Shown: in pieces, positions 41,001 through 52,200 of the stretch | Layout of the letters: every line of letters begins with the position of its first letter | Numbering within the stretch: the stretch's first letter is position 1 | The notes under the pieces: model-generated | Database searches by the model: none | What the model was told of the DNA's origin: nothing | Seen by the model: only the letters and a program-made list of their open reading frames with translations | Source of the DNA: Saccharothrix obliqua | GTDB taxonomy: Bacteria > Actinomycetota > Actinomycetes > Mycobacteriales > Pseudonocardiaceae | Length of the DNA: 64,000 nt | Assembly: GCF_019375475.1 (NCBI RefSeq) | Contig: NZ_JAHXGQ010000012.1 | Span: 124,001-188,000 of the forward strand | Reading direction: 5' to 3' | Position numbers and translations under genes: made by a program

Positions 41001-44000
41001 ACCTCGACCGGCCCTTCAAGGAACTCGGGTTCGACTCGTTCCTCACCGTGGAGCTGCGGGAGCGGCTGGCCGCGCGGACCGGGCTGCCGCTGCCGTCGAG
41101 CTTCGTGTTCGACCACCCCTCCGGTGCGGCGGTCATCCGCTACCTGCGGGGCGCGGGTGACGCCGAGCCGACCACCGCGCCCGCGGTCGTGCCGGACGGC
41201 GATCCGATCGCCATCGTGGGCATGGGCTGCCGGTTCCCCGGCGACATCGACTCGCCCGAGCAGCTGTGGCAGGCCCTGGTCGAGGGGCGCGACGTGATCG
41301 GCCCGTTCCCCACCGACCGCGGCTGGCCCACCGACCTGTACGACCCCGACGGCACCACGCCGGGCAAGCACCACGTCCGCGCGGGCGGGTTCCTGCGCGG
41401 CGCCGCGGAGTTCGACAACGACTTCTTCGGCATCTCGCCCCGCGAGGCCCTGGCGATGGACCCGCAGCAGCGGCTCCTCCTGGAAACCGGCTGGGAGGCG
41501 CTGGAGAACGCGGGCATCGCGCCCACCACCCTGCGCGGCACGCCGACCGGCGTCTTCGTCGGCACGACGTTCCAGGACTACGGGCCGCGGCTGGGCGAGG
41601 GCGCCGCGAACACGGAGGGCTACCTGATGACGGGCAGCACGCCCAGCATCGCCTCCGGTCGGATCGCCTACGCCCTGGGCCTGGAGGGACCCGCGCTCAC
41701 CGTGGACACGGCGTGCTCGGCGTCGCTGGTCGCGCTGCACCTGGCGTGCCAGTCGCTGCGTCGCGGCGAGTCCACCCTGGCGCTGGCGGGCGGCGTCACC
41801 GTCATGTCGACACCCGGCATCTTCGTCGAACTCACCCGGCAGCGGGCGTTGTCCGCGGACGGGCGCTGCAAGTCCTTCTCCGACGACGCCGACGGCACCG
41901 GCTGGTCCGAGGGCGTCGGGGTGCTCGTGTTGGAACGGCTGTCCGACGCACGCCGCAACGGCCACCCGGTGCTCGCGCTGGTGCGCGGGTCGGCGGTGAA
42001 CCAGGACGGCGCCTCCAACGGCCTCACCGCGCCCAACGGCACGCAGCAGCAGCGGGTGATCCGCCGGGCGCTGGCCGACGGCGGACTCACCGCCGCGGAC
42101 GTGGACGTGGTGGAGGCGCACGGCACCGGCACCCGGCTGGGCGACCCCGTCGAAGCACATGCCCTGCTCGCCACCTACGGCCAGGACCGCGACCGGCCGC
42201 TGTGGCTCGGCTCGGTCAAGTCCAACATCGGCCACACCCAGGCCGCGGCCGGTGTCGCGGGCGTGATCAAGGTGGTGCAGGCGCTGCGCCACGGCCTGCT
42301 CCCGCGCACCCTGCACGCCGACCGGCCGTCCGAGCGGATCGACTGGTCCGCCGGCGCGGTGTCGTTGCTCACCGAGGCCCGGCCGTGGCCGCGGACCGAC
42401 CGGCCGCGCCGCGCCGGCGTGTCGTCGTTCGGCATCAGCGGCACCAACGCGCACGTCGTCCTGGAGGAGGTCGACGAGCCCGACGCGGACCCCGAGCCGG
42501 CACACGTGTTGCCGCTCGTCCTCTCGGCCAAGGACCCGGTGGCGCTGGCCGAGCAGGTCCAGCGGCTGCGTGACCGGCCGGTCACGACCGGCGTCGCGCG
42601 GACGCTCGCGGTCGGGCGTTCGGTGTTCGAGCACCGCGCGGTGCTCGTCGGCGACACGGAGGTCACAGGCACCGCGCGGCAGCACGGCCGGACGGTGTTC
42701 GTCTTCCCCGGCCAGGGCTCGCAGTGGGCGGGCATGGCGGTCGGGTTGCTCGACGCCTCCCCGCCGTTCCGCGAGCGGTTCGCCGAAGCGGCCGAAGCGA
42801 TCGAGCGGCACGTGGACTGGTCCGTCGAGGACGTGGTGCGCGACGGGCGGTGGCTGGACCGGATCGAAGTCCTCCAGCCGGTGTTGTTCGCGGTGAACGT
42901 GGCGCTCGCCGCGCTGTGGCGCTCGTGCGGTGTCGAGCCGGACCTGGTCGTGGGGCACTCCCAGGGCGAGATCGCGGCGGCCTGCGTCGCGGGCGCGCTG
43001 GACCTGGCCGACGCGGCCCGGCTGGTCGTGCTGCGGTCCCGCCTGTTCGCCGACGAACTCGTCGGGCGCGGCGCGGTGGCCTCGGTGGCGTTGTCCCGCG
43101 CGGAGGTGGCGGAGCGGCTGCCGGACGGGCTGACCGTCGCCGGCGTGAACGGCCCGCGCTCGGTGACCGTCGCCGGTCCCGTCGCGGAGCTGGAGGGGTT
43201 CGTCGCGTCCTGCGTCGCCGACGGCGTCCGCGCCCGGGTCGTCGCCGCCACGGTCGCCTCCCACTCGCCGCAGGTGGAGCCGTTGCGCGAGCGGCTGCTC
43301 GACCTGCTGTCGTTCGTGTCGCCGCGAGTGGGCGCGGTGCCGGTGCTGTCGACGGTGACCGGCGAGGTGCTGGACGGTTCCGAGCTGACCGCCGACTACT
43401 GGTACGAGAACTGCCGCCGCCCGGTCGGGTTCGCCGAGGCGGTGCGCACCCTGCTGGACTCCGGTCACGACGTCTTCGTGGAGGTCAGTCCCCACCCCGT
43501 GCTGGTGATGGGCATCGAGGAGACGGCCGGGGGTACACCGGTCCTCGCGGTCGGCACGACCCGCCGCGACGACGGCGGCCCGGCGCGGTTCTGGGAGTCG
43601 GCGGCGCGGCTGTGGGTCGACGGCGTCCCGGTGGACTGGGGGCGCGCCCTGCCGCCCGCCCCGATCGTGCCCGCGCCGACCTACCCGTTCCGGCGCGAGC
43701 GGTTCTGGCTCGCACCCCCGCGCGGCGGCGTCGAGCCGGCAGCCTCCGGCCTGCACGCGACGGGGCACCCCTTTCTCGGCGTCGAGGTACCGCTGGCCGA
43801 CGACGACCGGACCGTGTTCACCGGACGGCTCTCGTCCGCCGTGCACCCCTGGCTCCTCGACCACGCGGCCCTGGCCACGGTCCTCCTCCCGGGCACCGGG
43901 CTCGTCGAGACCGCCCTCGCGGCGGGTCGGCGGGTCGGCGCCCCGGCGCTGGAGGAGCTGACCCTGGAGACGCCGCTGCTGCTGCCCGAGGGCGGTGTGG

Positions 44001-46144
44001 CGATCCAGGTGGTCGTGGAGCCGCCCGACGACACCGGTCGGCGAGGGGTGTCGGTGCACTCCAGGCCGGACGGCCAGTGGGTGCGGCACGCGACCGGAAC
44101 GCTCGCACCGCACGGCCCCGGCGAGCCGCCGACGCCGGCGGAGTGGCCGCCGCCCGGTGCGGAACCGGTCGACCTGACCGGGTGGTACGACCGCCTGGCC
44201 GACAGCGGTTACGACTACGGCCCGGCGTTCCGGGGCCTGCGTGCCGCCTGGCGCAGGGGCGACGAGGTGTTCGCCGAACTGGCTCCCGCGCCCGACACCG
44301 GGTTCGCGCTCCACCCCGCCGTGCTCGACGCCGCGCTGCACGCGGTCGAACTGGGCGTGCTGCCCCGCTCCGACCGGACGTGGCTGCCGTTCTCCTGGAC
44401 CGGTGTGCGGTTGTGGCGCGACGCCGCGGCGGCGAAGGTCCGGTTGTCACCCGCGGGGCAGGACGCGGTGGCGTTGCAGGTGTTCGACCGGGACGGCCTG
44501 CCGGTCGCGTCGATCGGCTCGCTGGTGCGGCGGCCGGTGTCGCCGGGACAGCTCGCGCCCGCACCGCTGCTGCGCCTGGAGTGGCAGCCCGTGCCGGTCG
44601 GCGCGGAGCCGTCGTTCACGGTGCTCGGCCTGGACGGCCTCCCCGGCGTGGTCGACGTGCCGGAGTTCGTGGTGGCGCCGGTGCGGCCGGAACCGGGCGA
44701 GGTGCCCGAGGCGGCGCGTGCGACCGCGCACCGCGCCCTCGGCCTGGCTCGCGCGTGGCTGGCCGACGACCGGTTCGCCCGCGCCAAGCTGGTCCTGCTG
44801 ACCTCCGGCGCGGTCGCGACCGGGCCGGACGACGACGTGCCCGACCTCGCCGCCGCCGCGGTGTGGGGCCTGATCCGCTCCGCCGAGGCCGAGCACCCGG
44901 GCCGGTTCGTGCTGGTGGACGCCGACGACCCGGCCCGGCTCGGCGTGGCGCTGGGCACCGGCGAGCCGCAGCTCGCGATCCGTGCCGGCGAGGTCCGCGT
45001 GCCCCGGCTGACGCGGGGCGTGCACGCCGCCCGCGCGGTCGAGTGGGGCCCCGACGACACGGTGCTGATCACCGGCGGCACCGGCGCGCTCGGCCGGCTG
45101 GTCGCCGGGCACCTGGTCGACCGGCACGGCGTCGGGCGGGTGCTGCTGGCCGGTCGCCGCGGTGGTCCGTCGGGCGGCGCGCTCACCGCGGTGGCGTGCG
45201 ACGTGACCAACCGCGAGGAGGTCCGTGATCTCCTCGTAGAGCACGCGGTGACCGGTGTGGTGCACATGGCCGGCGTGCTGGCCGACGGGCTGCTGGAGTC
45301 CCTGACACCGGACCAGGTGGACGCGGTGCTGCGGCCCAAGGTGGACGGCGCGTGGCACCTGCACGAGCTGACCAAGGACCTCAAGGCGTTCGTGTTGTTC
45401 TCCTCGGTCCAGGGCGTGGTCGGCGGCGCGGGGCAGGCGAACTACGCGGCGGCGAACGTCTTCCTCGACGCGCTCGCCCAGCACCGCCGGGCCAACGGGC
45501 TGCCCGCGACCTCGATGGCGTGGGGCCTGTGGGCCGAGGGCGGCATGGAGGCGGCGCTGGACGACGGCGACCGCGATCGGCTGCTCCGCACGATCGGCAT
45601 GACACCGCTGTCCGCCGACGAAGGCGTGGCGTTGTTCGACGACGCGCTGGCCGCCGACCACGCGGTGGTGGTGCCCGCGAAGCTCGACCCGCGTGGTGAC
45701 GTGCCCGCACCGCTGCGCGGCCTGGTGCGCCGTGCCGCGCGTGCCGAGGCGACCGACGTGTCCTTCGCCGACCGCTTGGCGGCCACGCCGGAGCAAGAAC
45801 GCGAGCGCGCGCTGGTCGACCTGGTCCGGGCGCTGGTCGGCGAGACGTTGGGGCACAACGGGTCGGTGGACGCCCGCCGGGGCTTCAAGGAACTCGGGTT
45901 CGACTCGCTGACCGCGGTGGACCTGCGCAACCGGCTCAACCGGGCGACCGGTCTGCGGCTGCCCGCCACGGTGGTCTTCGACCACCCGACACCGGCCGAG
46001 CTGGTGGGCCGGCTGCGGACCGAGCTGTTCGGCGTGCCCGAACCGGTGGCGGAGGAGGAGCCCGCGGTCGTCGTCGGCGACGAGGACCTGATCGACGCGA
46101 TGGACGTGGACGACCTGATCCGCCTGGCGCGGGACGGGACCTGA
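38033..46144 (+). CDS. type I modular PKS: loading module plus module 1 (KSQ-AT-ACP-KS-AT-DH-KR-ACP)
   Basis: A 2703-residue protein. The first KS has Gln at the active site (DTAQSSS, Q164), marking a decarboxylating KSQ loader. Its AT (GHSIGE, S594) has HAFH and [12 protein letters not shown], typical for malonyl, so it should give an acetyl starter. ACP1 (GFDSF) follows a repetitive linker at about 873-966. Module 1 has an intact KS (C1228) and an AT (S1643) with IEVLQP and VASH, the methylmalonyl/alkylmalonyl group. Its DH has H1944 in [10 protein letters not shown] (Gly of HxxxG changed to Ala), YGPAF and LDAALH. The KR is complete (TGGTGALG, Y2471 in NYAAAN, LAD in place of LDD, so probably B-type), and the ACP is GFDSL (S2625). 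The C-terminus is an acidic docking helix. There is no ER. Confidence 0.95.
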   Translation: MNLDQAVAVVGLSCRLPGAPDPEAFWRLLADGVDAVGEVPPGRPEYPDRSPRGGFLSEVDSFDAGFFGISPREAAGVDPQQRLALELSWEALEDAGIVPSRLGGVRTGVFLGAIWDDYARLVQAAGPEAVTHTTITGLSRGVLANRVSYTLGLTGPSMVVDTAQSSSLVAVRLACESLRGGGSDVALAGGVSLNLTPDGFTLARRFGALSPDGRSYTFDARANGYVRGEGGGVVVLKTLRRALADGDRVHAVIRGGAVNNDGGGETLTAPRQAAQEEVLRLAYADAGVDPALVRFVELHGTGTPVGDPVEAAALGAVLGAGRTEPLLVGSVKTNIGHLEGAAGIAGLLKAVLCLRERQVAPSLNFRTPNPAIPLAELGLRVNDELSPISADPLFAGVSSFGMGGTNCHLVLSPPPTTTRTTAGEPVAAVPVLLSGRTPAALRDQAARLDRWLGENPSTGLPDLAHALATRRTSFEHRAVVLAEDHASLHAALGAVTGSAPRPGGTAFLFTGQGSQRTGMGLELHSTFGVFADAFDEVCAALDPHLDRDLREVVATGDGLDVTAYTQPALFAFEVALHRLVEHWGVRPDFLLGHSIGEIAAAHVAGVLSLPDAATLVAARGRLMRELPAGGAMVSLQAGVEEVAPTLVAGTAVAGVNGPAATVVAGDEDAVASVAALWREKGRKTKRLRVSHAFHSPRMDPMLAAFREVAESLTYHRPRVPVVSAGDVTSPDHWVRHVRDAVLFLDGMRRLEAEGVTRFLEIGPDAVLSALGRDCLTAPAVFAPGARSGRPEARTLLGAVATLHTAGVEVDWARVLTDVGGGTGQHVALPTYAFQRERHWLSPRVARPAAPGGGEVPAERDGHEPADSAATVAGLAGVPDAERGGGEPAAGAPALVGVPDAERGGREPAEPAAGVLALAGVPDAERGGREPAEPATGVPGAQRGGREPAESAAGVLALAGVPDAERDHVLDELVRTEVAAVLEHPAPAELDLDRPFKELGFDSFLTVELRERLAARTGLPLPSSFVFDHPSGAAVIRYLRGAGDAEPTTAPAVVPDGDPIAIVGMGCRFPGDIDSPEQLWQALVEGRDVIGPFPTDRGWPTDLYDPDGTTPGKHHVRAGGFLRGAAEFDNDFFGISPREALAMDPQQRLLLETGWEALENAGIAPTTLRGTPTGVFVGTTFQDYGPRLGEGAANTEGYLMTGSTPSIASGRIAYALGLEGPALTVDTACSASLVALHLACQSLRRGESTLALAGGVTVMSTPGIFVELTRQRALSADGRCKSFSDDADGTGWSEGVGVLVLERLSDARRNGHPVLALVRGSAVNQDGASNGLTAPNGTQQQRVIRRALADGGLTAADVDVVEAHGTGTRLGDPVEAHALLATYGQDRDRPLWLGSVKSNIGHTQAAAGVAGVIKVVQALRHGLLPRTLHADRPSERIDWSAGAVSLLTEARPWPRTDRPRRAGVSSFGISGTNAHVVLEEVDEPDADPEPAHVLPLVLSAKDPVALAEQVQRLRDRPVTTGVARTLAVGRSVFEHRAVLVGDTEVTGTARQHGRTVFVFPGQGSQWAGMAVGLLDASPPFRERFAEAAEAIERHVDWSVEDVVRDGRWLDRIEVLQPVLFAVNVALAALWRSCGVEPDLVVGHSQGEIAAACVAGALDLADAARLVVLRSRLFADELVGRGAVASVALSRAEVAERLPDGLTVAGVNGPRSVTVAGPVAELEGFVASCVADGVRARVVAATVASHSPQVEPLRERLLDLLSFVSPRVGAVPVLSTVTGEVLDGSELTADYWYENCRRPVGFAEAVRTLLDSGHDVFVEVSPHPVLVMGIEETAGGTPVLAVGTTRRDDGGPARFWESAARLWVDGVPVDWGRALPPAPIVPAPTYPFRRERFWLAPPRGGVEPAASGLHATGHPFLGVEVPLADDDRTVFTGRLSSAVHPWLLDHAALATVLLPGTGLVETALAAGRRVGAPALEELTLETPLLLPEGGVAIQVVVEPPDDTGRRGVSVHSRPDGQWVRHATGTLAPHGPGEPPTPAEWPPPGAEPVDLTGWYDRLADSGYDYGPAFRGLRAAWRRGDEVFAELAPAPDTGFALHPAVLDAALHAVELGVLPRSDRTWLPFSWTGVRLWRDAAAAKVRLSPAGQDAVALQVFDRDGLPVASIGSLVRRPVSPGQLAPAPLLRLEWQPVPVGAEPSFTVLGLDGLPGVVDVPEFVVAPVRPEPGEVPEAARATAHRALGLARAWLADDRFARAKLVLLTSGAVATGPDDDVPDLAAAAVWGLIRSAEAEHPGRFVLVDADDPARLGVALGTGEPQLAIRAGEVRVPRLTRGVHAARAVEWGPDDTVLITGGTGALGRLVAGHLVDRHGVGRVLLAGRRGGPSGGALTAVACDVTNREEVRDLLVEHAVTGVVHMAGVLADGLLESLTPDQVDAVLRPKVDGAWHLHELTKDLKAFVLFSSVQGVVGGAGQANYAAANVFLDALAQHRRANGLPATSMAWGLWAEGGMEAALDDGDRDRLLRTIGMTPLSADEGVALFDDALAADHAVVVPAKLDPRGDVPAPLRGLVRRAARAEATDVSFADRLAATPEQERERALVDLVRALVGETLGHNGSVDARRGFKELGFDSLTAVDLRNRLNRATGLRLPATVVFDHPTPAELVGRLRTELFGVPEPVAEEEPAVVVGDEDLIDAMDVDDLIRLARDGT
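40651..40930 (+). repeat. in-frame tandem repeat in the loading-module AT-ACP linker
   Basis: GVPDAERGG(R)EPAEPAAG-type units begin near 40651, 40711, 40780, 40831 and 40900, with periods of 60, 69, 51 and 69 bases, all multiples of three. They encode residues 873-966. The last GVPDAER is the natural start of ACP1 (compare its partner sequence DRVLLDLV in the second PKS), so the array seems to have grown by duplicating the ACP leader. The repeats are Pro/Ala/Glu/Arg-rich and probably flexible. Confidence 0.9.
43358..43419 (+). repeat. 62-bp identity between AT domains of modules 1 and 3 (copy 1)
   Basis: Identical over 62 bases to 51554-51615. It encodes the segment [20 protein letters not shown] of the two alkylmalonyl-type ATs. 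Identity over silent positions indicates recent duplication or gene conversion between the modules. Confidence 0.85.
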
Positions 46145-46157
46145 AGGGGGACGAGGC

Positions 46158-49100
46158 ATGGCCGGCACACCGGAGGCGGTGGTGGACGCGCTGCGCGACG
46201 CGCTCAAGGAGGTCGCGCGGTTGCGCCGGCGCACCGCCGAACTCGAAGCGGGCCGGGGCGAGCCGATCGCGATCATCGGGATGAGCTGCCGCTACCCGGG
46301 CGGCGTGGACTCGCCCGACGACCTGTGGCGGCTGGTGGCCGAGGGTCGTGACGCGATCTCGGACTTCCCGACCGACCGCGGCTGGGACCTGGCGCACCTG
46401 TTCGACCCGGACCCCGAGCGGCCCGGCACCTCCTACACCCGGCAGGGCGGTTTCCTGCACGGGGCGGCCGAGTTCGACGCCGCGTTCTTCGGTATCTCGC
46501 CGAACGAGGCGTTGGCCATGGACCCGCAGCACCGGCTGGTCCTGGAGCACGCGTGGGAGGTCGTGGAACGCGCGGGCATCGACCCGACGTCGTTGCGCGG
46601 CACCGCCACCGGTGTGTTCGTCGGTGCGATGTACCACGACTACGGCCCACCGCTGCACGTGCCGCAGTCCGGTGTGGACGGTTACCGGCTCACCGGCAGC
46701 CAGGCGAGCGTGCTGTCCGGTCGGGTCGCCTACACCCTCGGGCTGACCGGCCCGGCGATCACCGTGGACACCGCGTGCTCGTCGTCGCTGGTGGCGTTGC
46801 ACCTGGCGGTCCAGTCGCTGCGGCGCGGTGAGTGCTCGCTGGCCCTGGCGGGCGGTGTCGCGCTGATGGCGACGCCGGGCACGTTCGTGGAGTTCAGCCG
46901 TCAGCGGGGCTTGGCCCGTGACGGCCGGTGCAAGTCCTTCGCCGCCGCCGCGGACGGCACGGGCTGGTCCGAGGGCGTCGGCGTGCTTCTGGTGGAACGG
47001 CTGTCGGACGCTGTACGCAACGGGCGCCGCGTGCTGGGCGTGATCCGGGGCAGCGCCGTCAACCAGGACGGCGCGTCCACCGGCCTGACCGCGCCCAGCG
47101 GTCCGGCGCAGCAGCGCGTCATCCGGGCCGCGATCGCCGACGCGGGGCTCACCGCGGCCGATGTCGACCTCGTCGAGGCGCACGGCACCGGCACCCGGCT
47201 GGGCGACCCGATCGAGGCGCAGGCCCTGCTGGCCACCTACGGGCAGCACCGGGAGCGGCCGTTGCTGCTCGGCTCGGCCAAGTCCAACCTCGGGCACGCG
47301 CAGGCCGCGTCCGGGGTGGCCGGGGTGATCAAGGTGGTGGAGGCCATGCGGCACGGATTGGCGCCGCGCACCCTGCACGTGGACGCGCCGTCGCCGTACG
47401 TCGACTGGGAGTCCGGCTCGGTGGAGCTGCTGACCGAGGCCCGGCCGTGGCCGCGGACCGGGCGTCCGCGCCGGGCGGCGGTGTCGTCGTTCGGCATCAG
47501 CGGCACCAACGCGCACGTCGTGCTGGAGCAGGCGCCGCCGGTCGCCGACCAGACCGCGGCCGACCCGCCCCCGGTGCTCCCGGTCGTGCTGTCGGCCCGG
47601 TCGCCGGCCGCGCTGCGGGCGGTGGCCGGGCGGCTGCGCGAGGCGGCGGCGACGCTGGAGCCGTTCGACGTGGCGCACACCCTGGCCACCACGCGTGCCG
47701 CCCTGGACCACCGCGCGGTGCTCTTCCCGACCGACCGCGACTCGCTGGCCTCCCAGCTGGGGGTGTTGGCGGACAAGGGCTCCGCCCCGGTGCTCGGCAC
47801 GCGGGCGGACGGCGGCCTCGCGCTGCTGTTCACCGGCCAGGGCAGCCAGCGGCCCGGGATGGGCCGCGACCTGCACGCCGCCCACCCGGTCTTCGCCGAG
47901 GCGTTCGACGCCGCGTGCGCCCACCTGGACCCGCACCTGGACCGGTCGCTGCGCGACGTGGTGTTCGGCGACGACCCCGACCTGCTCGACCGCACCGGCT
48001 ACACCCAGGCCGCGTTGTTCGCGTTCGAGGTCGCGTCGTTCCGGCTCGCCGAGTCCTGGGGCGTGCGGCCGGACTACCTGATCGGCCACTCGGTCGGCGA
48101 GATCGTCGCCGCGCACGTGGCCGGGGTGCTGTCCCTGCCGGACGCGTGCGAGCTGGTCGCGGCCCGCGGCACGCTGATGGGCGCGCTCCCGGCGGGCGGG
48201 GCGATGGTGTCGGTGCTCGCGCCCGAGGACGAGGTGGCCGAACTGGTGGCGGGCACGCCGCTGGTGTCGATCGCGGCGGTGAACGGGCCGACCTCGGTGG
48301 TGTTCTCCGGCGCCGCCGGCGAGGTGGACCGGATCGCCGCCGAACTGGCCGCGCGCGGACGCCGGACCAGGCGCCTGCGGGTCAGCCACGCGTTCCACTC
48401 GCCGCTGGTCGAGCCGGTGCTCGCCGAGTTCGGCCGGGTCGCGGCGAAGCAGGCGTTCGCGCCGCCGCGGTTGCCCGTGGTGTCCGCGGTGACCGGCCGC
48501 CTGGCCACGGCCGCGGAACTGACCTCGCCCGACTACTGGGTGCGGCACGCCCGCGAGGCGGTGCGGTTCCACGACGGCGTCCGGCTGCTGCTCGACGAGG
48601 GCGTGGTCACCTTCCTGGAACTGGGCCCGGACGCGGTGCTCGCCGCGATGGCCCAGGACGGGCTGGGGCGCACCGACGTCGTGGCGACCTCGGTGCGCCG
48701 CCGGGGCCACGACGAGGTGAGGTCGTTCGCGCTCGGCGTGGCCGAGGCGTACGCGAACGGCGTCGACGTGCGGTGGGCGGACCTGCTGGCCGGTGGCCGG
48801 AAGGTCGACCTGCCGACGTACCCGTTCCAGCGGCGGCGGTACTGGCTGGGCGCGCCGGAGGTCGTGGTCGAACGGGAGGAGCCGGAGGCCGTGGTCGAGC
48901 CGGCGGAGGCGGCGGCACTGCGCGGGCCGGACCGCGACCGCGTCCTGCTGGACCTCGTGCGCGACGAGGTCGCGGCGGTCCTCGGCCACCCCGACCGGTC
49001 CGCCGTCCGGGCGCGCGACACGCTCAAGGACCTCGGCTTCGACTCGCTGGCGGCGGTGAAGCTGGGCAACCGCCTCGCCGCCGCCACCGGCCTGGCGGTG

Positions 49101-49280
49101 CCCGCGACCCTCGTGTTCGACCACCCGACCCCGGCCGCCATCGCCGGGTTCCTGCGCGACGAACTCGACGGGTCGGTCGACGTGGCAGCGGTGCGGGCGC
49201 CGGTCGTGGCCGACGGGCTGGACGACACGTCCGACGACGACCTGTTCCGGTTGATCGACAACGAGCTGGGGGCGCTGTGA
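46158..49280 (+). CDS. type I modular PKS module 2 (KS-AT-ACP)
   Basis: A 1040-residue single-module PKS without reducing domains. An N-terminal coiled-coil docking helix (residues 6-33) precedes the KS with C207 in DTACSSS. The AT (GHSVGE, S645) carries [12 protein letters not shown] and HAFH, the malonyl signature. The ACP has GFDSL (S963), and the C-terminus ends in a docking motif ([13 protein letters not shown]). It should add one malonyl unit and leave the beta-keto group unreduced. It starts 13 bases after the first PKS and overlaps the third by GTGA, so all three are made in order. Confidence 0.95.
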   Translation: MAGTPEAVVDALRDALKEVARLRRRTAELEAGRGEPIAIIGMSCRYPGGVDSPDDLWRLVAEGRDAISDFPTDRGWDLAHLFDPDPERPGTSYTRQGGFLHGAAEFDAAFFGISPNEALAMDPQHRLVLEHAWEVVERAGIDPTSLRGTATGVFVGAMYHDYGPPLHVPQSGVDGYRLTGSQASVLSGRVAYTLGLTGPAITVDTACSSSLVALHLAVQSLRRGECSLALAGGVALMATPGTFVEFSRQRGLARDGRCKSFAAAADGTGWSEGVGVLLVERLSDAVRNGRRVLGVIRGSAVNQDGASTGLTAPSGPAQQRVIRAAIADAGLTAADVDLVEAHGTGTRLGDPIEAQALLATYGQHRERPLLLGSAKSNLGHAQAASGVAGVIKVVEAMRHGLAPRTLHVDAPSPYVDWESGSVELLTEARPWPRTGRPRRAAVSSFGISGTNAHVVLEQAPPVADQTAADPPPVLPVVLSARSPAALRAVAGRLREAAATLEPFDVAHTLATTRAALDHRAVLFPTDRDSLASQLGVLADKGSAPVLGTRADGGLALLFTGQGSQRPGMGRDLHAAHPVFAEAFDAACAHLDPHLDRSLRDVVFGDDPDLLDRTGYTQAALFAFEVASFRLAESWGVRPDYLIGHSVGEIVAAHVAGVLSLPDACELVAARGTLMGALPAGGAMVSVLAPEDEVAELVAGTPLVSIAAVNGPTSVVFSGAAGEVDRIAAELAARGRRTRRLRVSHAFHSPLVEPVLAEFGRVAAKQAFAPPRLPVVSAVTGRLATAAELTSPDYWVRHAREAVRFHDGVRLLLDEGVVTFLELGPDAVLAAMAQDGLGRTDVVATSVRRRGHDEVRSFALGVAEAYANGVDVRWADLLAGGRKVDLPTYPFQRRRYWLGAPEVVVEREEPEAVVEPAEAAALRGPDRDRVLLDLVRDEVAAVLGHPDRSAVRARDTLKDLGFDSLAAVKLGNRLAAATGLAVPATLVFDHPTPAAIAGFLRDELDGSVDVAAVRAPVVADGLDDTSDDDLFRLIDNELGAL

Positions 49281-52200
49281 CGTCGGACGAGCGGAAGCTG
49301 CGGGACTACCTCAAGCGGGTCACCGCGGAGTTGCGCAGGCGGACCGGCGAGCCGATCGCGATCGTCGGCATGGCCTGCCGGTTCCCCGGCGGCGTCCGCA
49401 CGCCGGACGAGCTGTGGGAGCTGGTCGACGCGGGCCGGGACGCGATCACGTCGTTCCCCGACGACCGCGGCTGGGACGTCGACGCCCTGTACGACCCCGA
49501 ACCCGGGAAGCCGGGCGCGAGCTTCACCCGCGAAGGCGGCTTCCTGCACGACGTCGCCGACTTCGACGCGGGGTTCTTCGGCATCTCACCGCGCGAGGCG
49601 CTGGCCATGGACCCGCAGCAGCGCCTGTTCCTGGAAACCGCCTGGGAGGCGCTGGAGGACGCCGGCATCGACCCCCTGTCGCTGCGCGGCACCGACACCG
49701 GCGTCTACGCGGGCTGCGCGTCGGAGGACTACGCCGCGCTCTTGGCCACGCCGCCGCCGGACGTCGAGCCGTACCGGCTCACCGGCACGGCGGGCAGCGT
49801 GCTGTCCGGTCGGGTCGCCTACACCTTCGGCCTGGAGGGTCCCGCGATCACCGTCGACACGGCGTGCTCGTCGTCGTTGACCGCGCTGCACCTGGCCGGG
49901 CAGGCGCTGCGGGCCGGTGAGACGTCGCTCGCGCTCGTCGGCGGGGTCACCGTGCTCAACACCCCAGACCCGTTCGTGGACTTCAGCCGCCAGCGCGGGC
50001 TCGCCGCGGACGGGCGCTGCAAGGCGTTCTCGGCGCGGGCCGACGGCACCGGGTTCGGCGAGGGCGTCGGCGTGCTGGTCGTGGAACGGCTGTCCGACGC
50101 GCGGCGCAACGGCCACCCGGTGCTCGCCGTCGTCCGCGGCAGCGCGGTCAACCAGGACGGCGCGTCCAACGGGCTGACCGCGCCGAGCGGACCCGCGCAG
50201 CGCCGGGTGATCCGCGCGGCGCTGGAGCAGGCCCGGCTGACGCCCGCCGACGTGGACGTCGTGGAGGCGCACGGCACCGGCACCAGCCTGGGTGACCCGA
50301 TCGAGGCACGGGCGCTGATCGCCACCTACGGTCAGGACCGCGACCGGCCGCTGTGGCTGGGGTCGGTGAAGTCCAACCTCGGGCACACCCTCGCGGCCGC
50401 CGGGGTGGCGGGCGTGATCAAGGTCGTGCAGGCGATGCGGCACGGCAGGCTGCCGCGCACGCTGCACGTCGACGAGCCGTCGCCCCACGTGGACTGGAGT
50501 GCCGGCGCGGTGGCGCTGTTGACCGAACCGGTGGCGTGGCCGCGCGGCGATCGCCCGCGGCGCGCGGCCGTGTCCGCGTTCGGGATGAGCGGCACCAACG
50601 CGCACGTCATCCTCGAAGAGTCCGACGTGGACACTGTCGATCCGATGGAAGCGTCCGAAGTGGACGGTTCGACGCCCCTGCTGTTGTCGGCGCGTGGCGA
50701 GGCGGCGCTCCGCGAGCAGGCGGCCCGGTTGCGCGGCCGGGGTACCACGCCGGCCGTCGCCCGCACCCTGGCCGTGCACCGCGCGGCGTTGGAGCAGCGC
50801 GCCGTCGTCCGCGGCGAGGCGGGGCTGGCGGCGCTGGCCGCGGGCGAGCCGTCGGCGGACGTGGTCCGCGGCACGGCCCGCGACCGCGACCGGGCGGTGT
50901 TCGTGTTCCCCGGCCAGGGTTCCCAGTGGGCGGGCATGGCGCTGGACCTGCTGGCGTCCTCCCCGGTGTTCCGCGAGCGGTTCGCCGAGGTGGCCAAAGC
51001 CGTCGAGGAGCACGTGGACTGGTCGGTCGAGGGCGCGTTGCGCGGCGAGGTGTCGCTGGAGCGGATCGAAGTCGTCCAGCCGGTGCTGTTCACGGTGCAC
51101 GTGGCGCTGGCCGAGCTGTGGCGCGCGCACGGCGTCGTGCCGGACGCGGTCGTGGGCCACTCCCAGGGCGAGGTGGCCGCGGCGTGCTTCGCGGGCGCCC
51201 TCTCCGTGGCGGACGCCGCGCGGCTGATTGTGACGCGGTCCCGGCTGTTCGCCGAGGAGCTGGTCGGCCGGGGCGCGGTGGCGTCGGTGGCGTCGCCGGT
51301 CGACGAACTGGACCTGCCCGAGGGGTTGGCGGTGGCCGGTGTCAACGGGCCGCGCTCGGTGACGGTCGCCGGTCCGCCGGCCGAACTGGAGCGGTTCGTC
51401 GCGGACCGCGTCGCCGCCGGTGTGCGCGCGCGGGTCGTCGCCGCCACCGTCGCCTCGCACTCGCCCCAGGTGGAACCGCTGCGGGAACGGCTGATCGAGC
51501 TGCTGTCGTTCGTCTCCCCGGTGCGCGGCGCCGTGCCGCTGTACTCCACGGTCACCGGCGAGGTGCTGGACGGTTCCGAGCTGACCGCCGACTACTGGTA
51601 CGAGAACTGCCGCCGGCCGGTCGGCTTCGAGCCGGTGGTGCGCGCGCTGCTCGACCACGGCCACGACGTGTTCATCGAGGCCAGCGCCCACCCCGTGCTC
51701 ACCGCGCCGGTCGTGGAGATCGCCGAGGAGGTCGGGGCCGACCCCGTCGTGGTCGGGTCGCTGCGCCGCGGCGAGGGCGGTCTGGAGCGGTTCCGGCTGT
51801 CGGCGGGCGAGCTGTGGGCGCACGGCGTGCCGGTGGACTGGGCGACCGCGCTGCCCGCGGTCGGTCCCGCGCCGCTGCCGACGTACCCCTTCCAGCGCGT
51901 GCGCTTCTGGCCGGACCACGAGCGGAGCGCACCCGAACCCGCGGACGGCTTCTGGACGGCCGTGGAGCGGCAGGACGTGGCGGGCCTGGCCGACATGCTC
52001 GGCGTCGACGCGTTCGTGGTCGGGGAGCTGGTGCCCGCGCTGGCCGCGTGGCGGCGTGAGCGGTCGGCCGCCGACGAGCGCCGTTACCGGGTGCGGTGGC
52101 GTCCCGTCGCCGACGGGCCGGTGCCCGCGTTGACCGGGACGTGGCTCGTGGTGGGGGAGGACACGGCGGACGTCGTGCCCGCGCTGGAGGCGCACGGCGC

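Noticed and set aside
38180-44341. 2053-codon open frame on the minus strand inside the first PKS
   Set aside because: A GC-rich shadow of the PKS gene; the translation is low-complexity Arg/Gly/Ala/Gln and contains no domain, while the plus strand encodes intact PKS domains.
46928-49276. Upstream extension of the third PKS frame through the second PKS
   Set aside because: The frame is open but encodes Arg/Gly-rich nonsense until the docking helix after GTG 49277.
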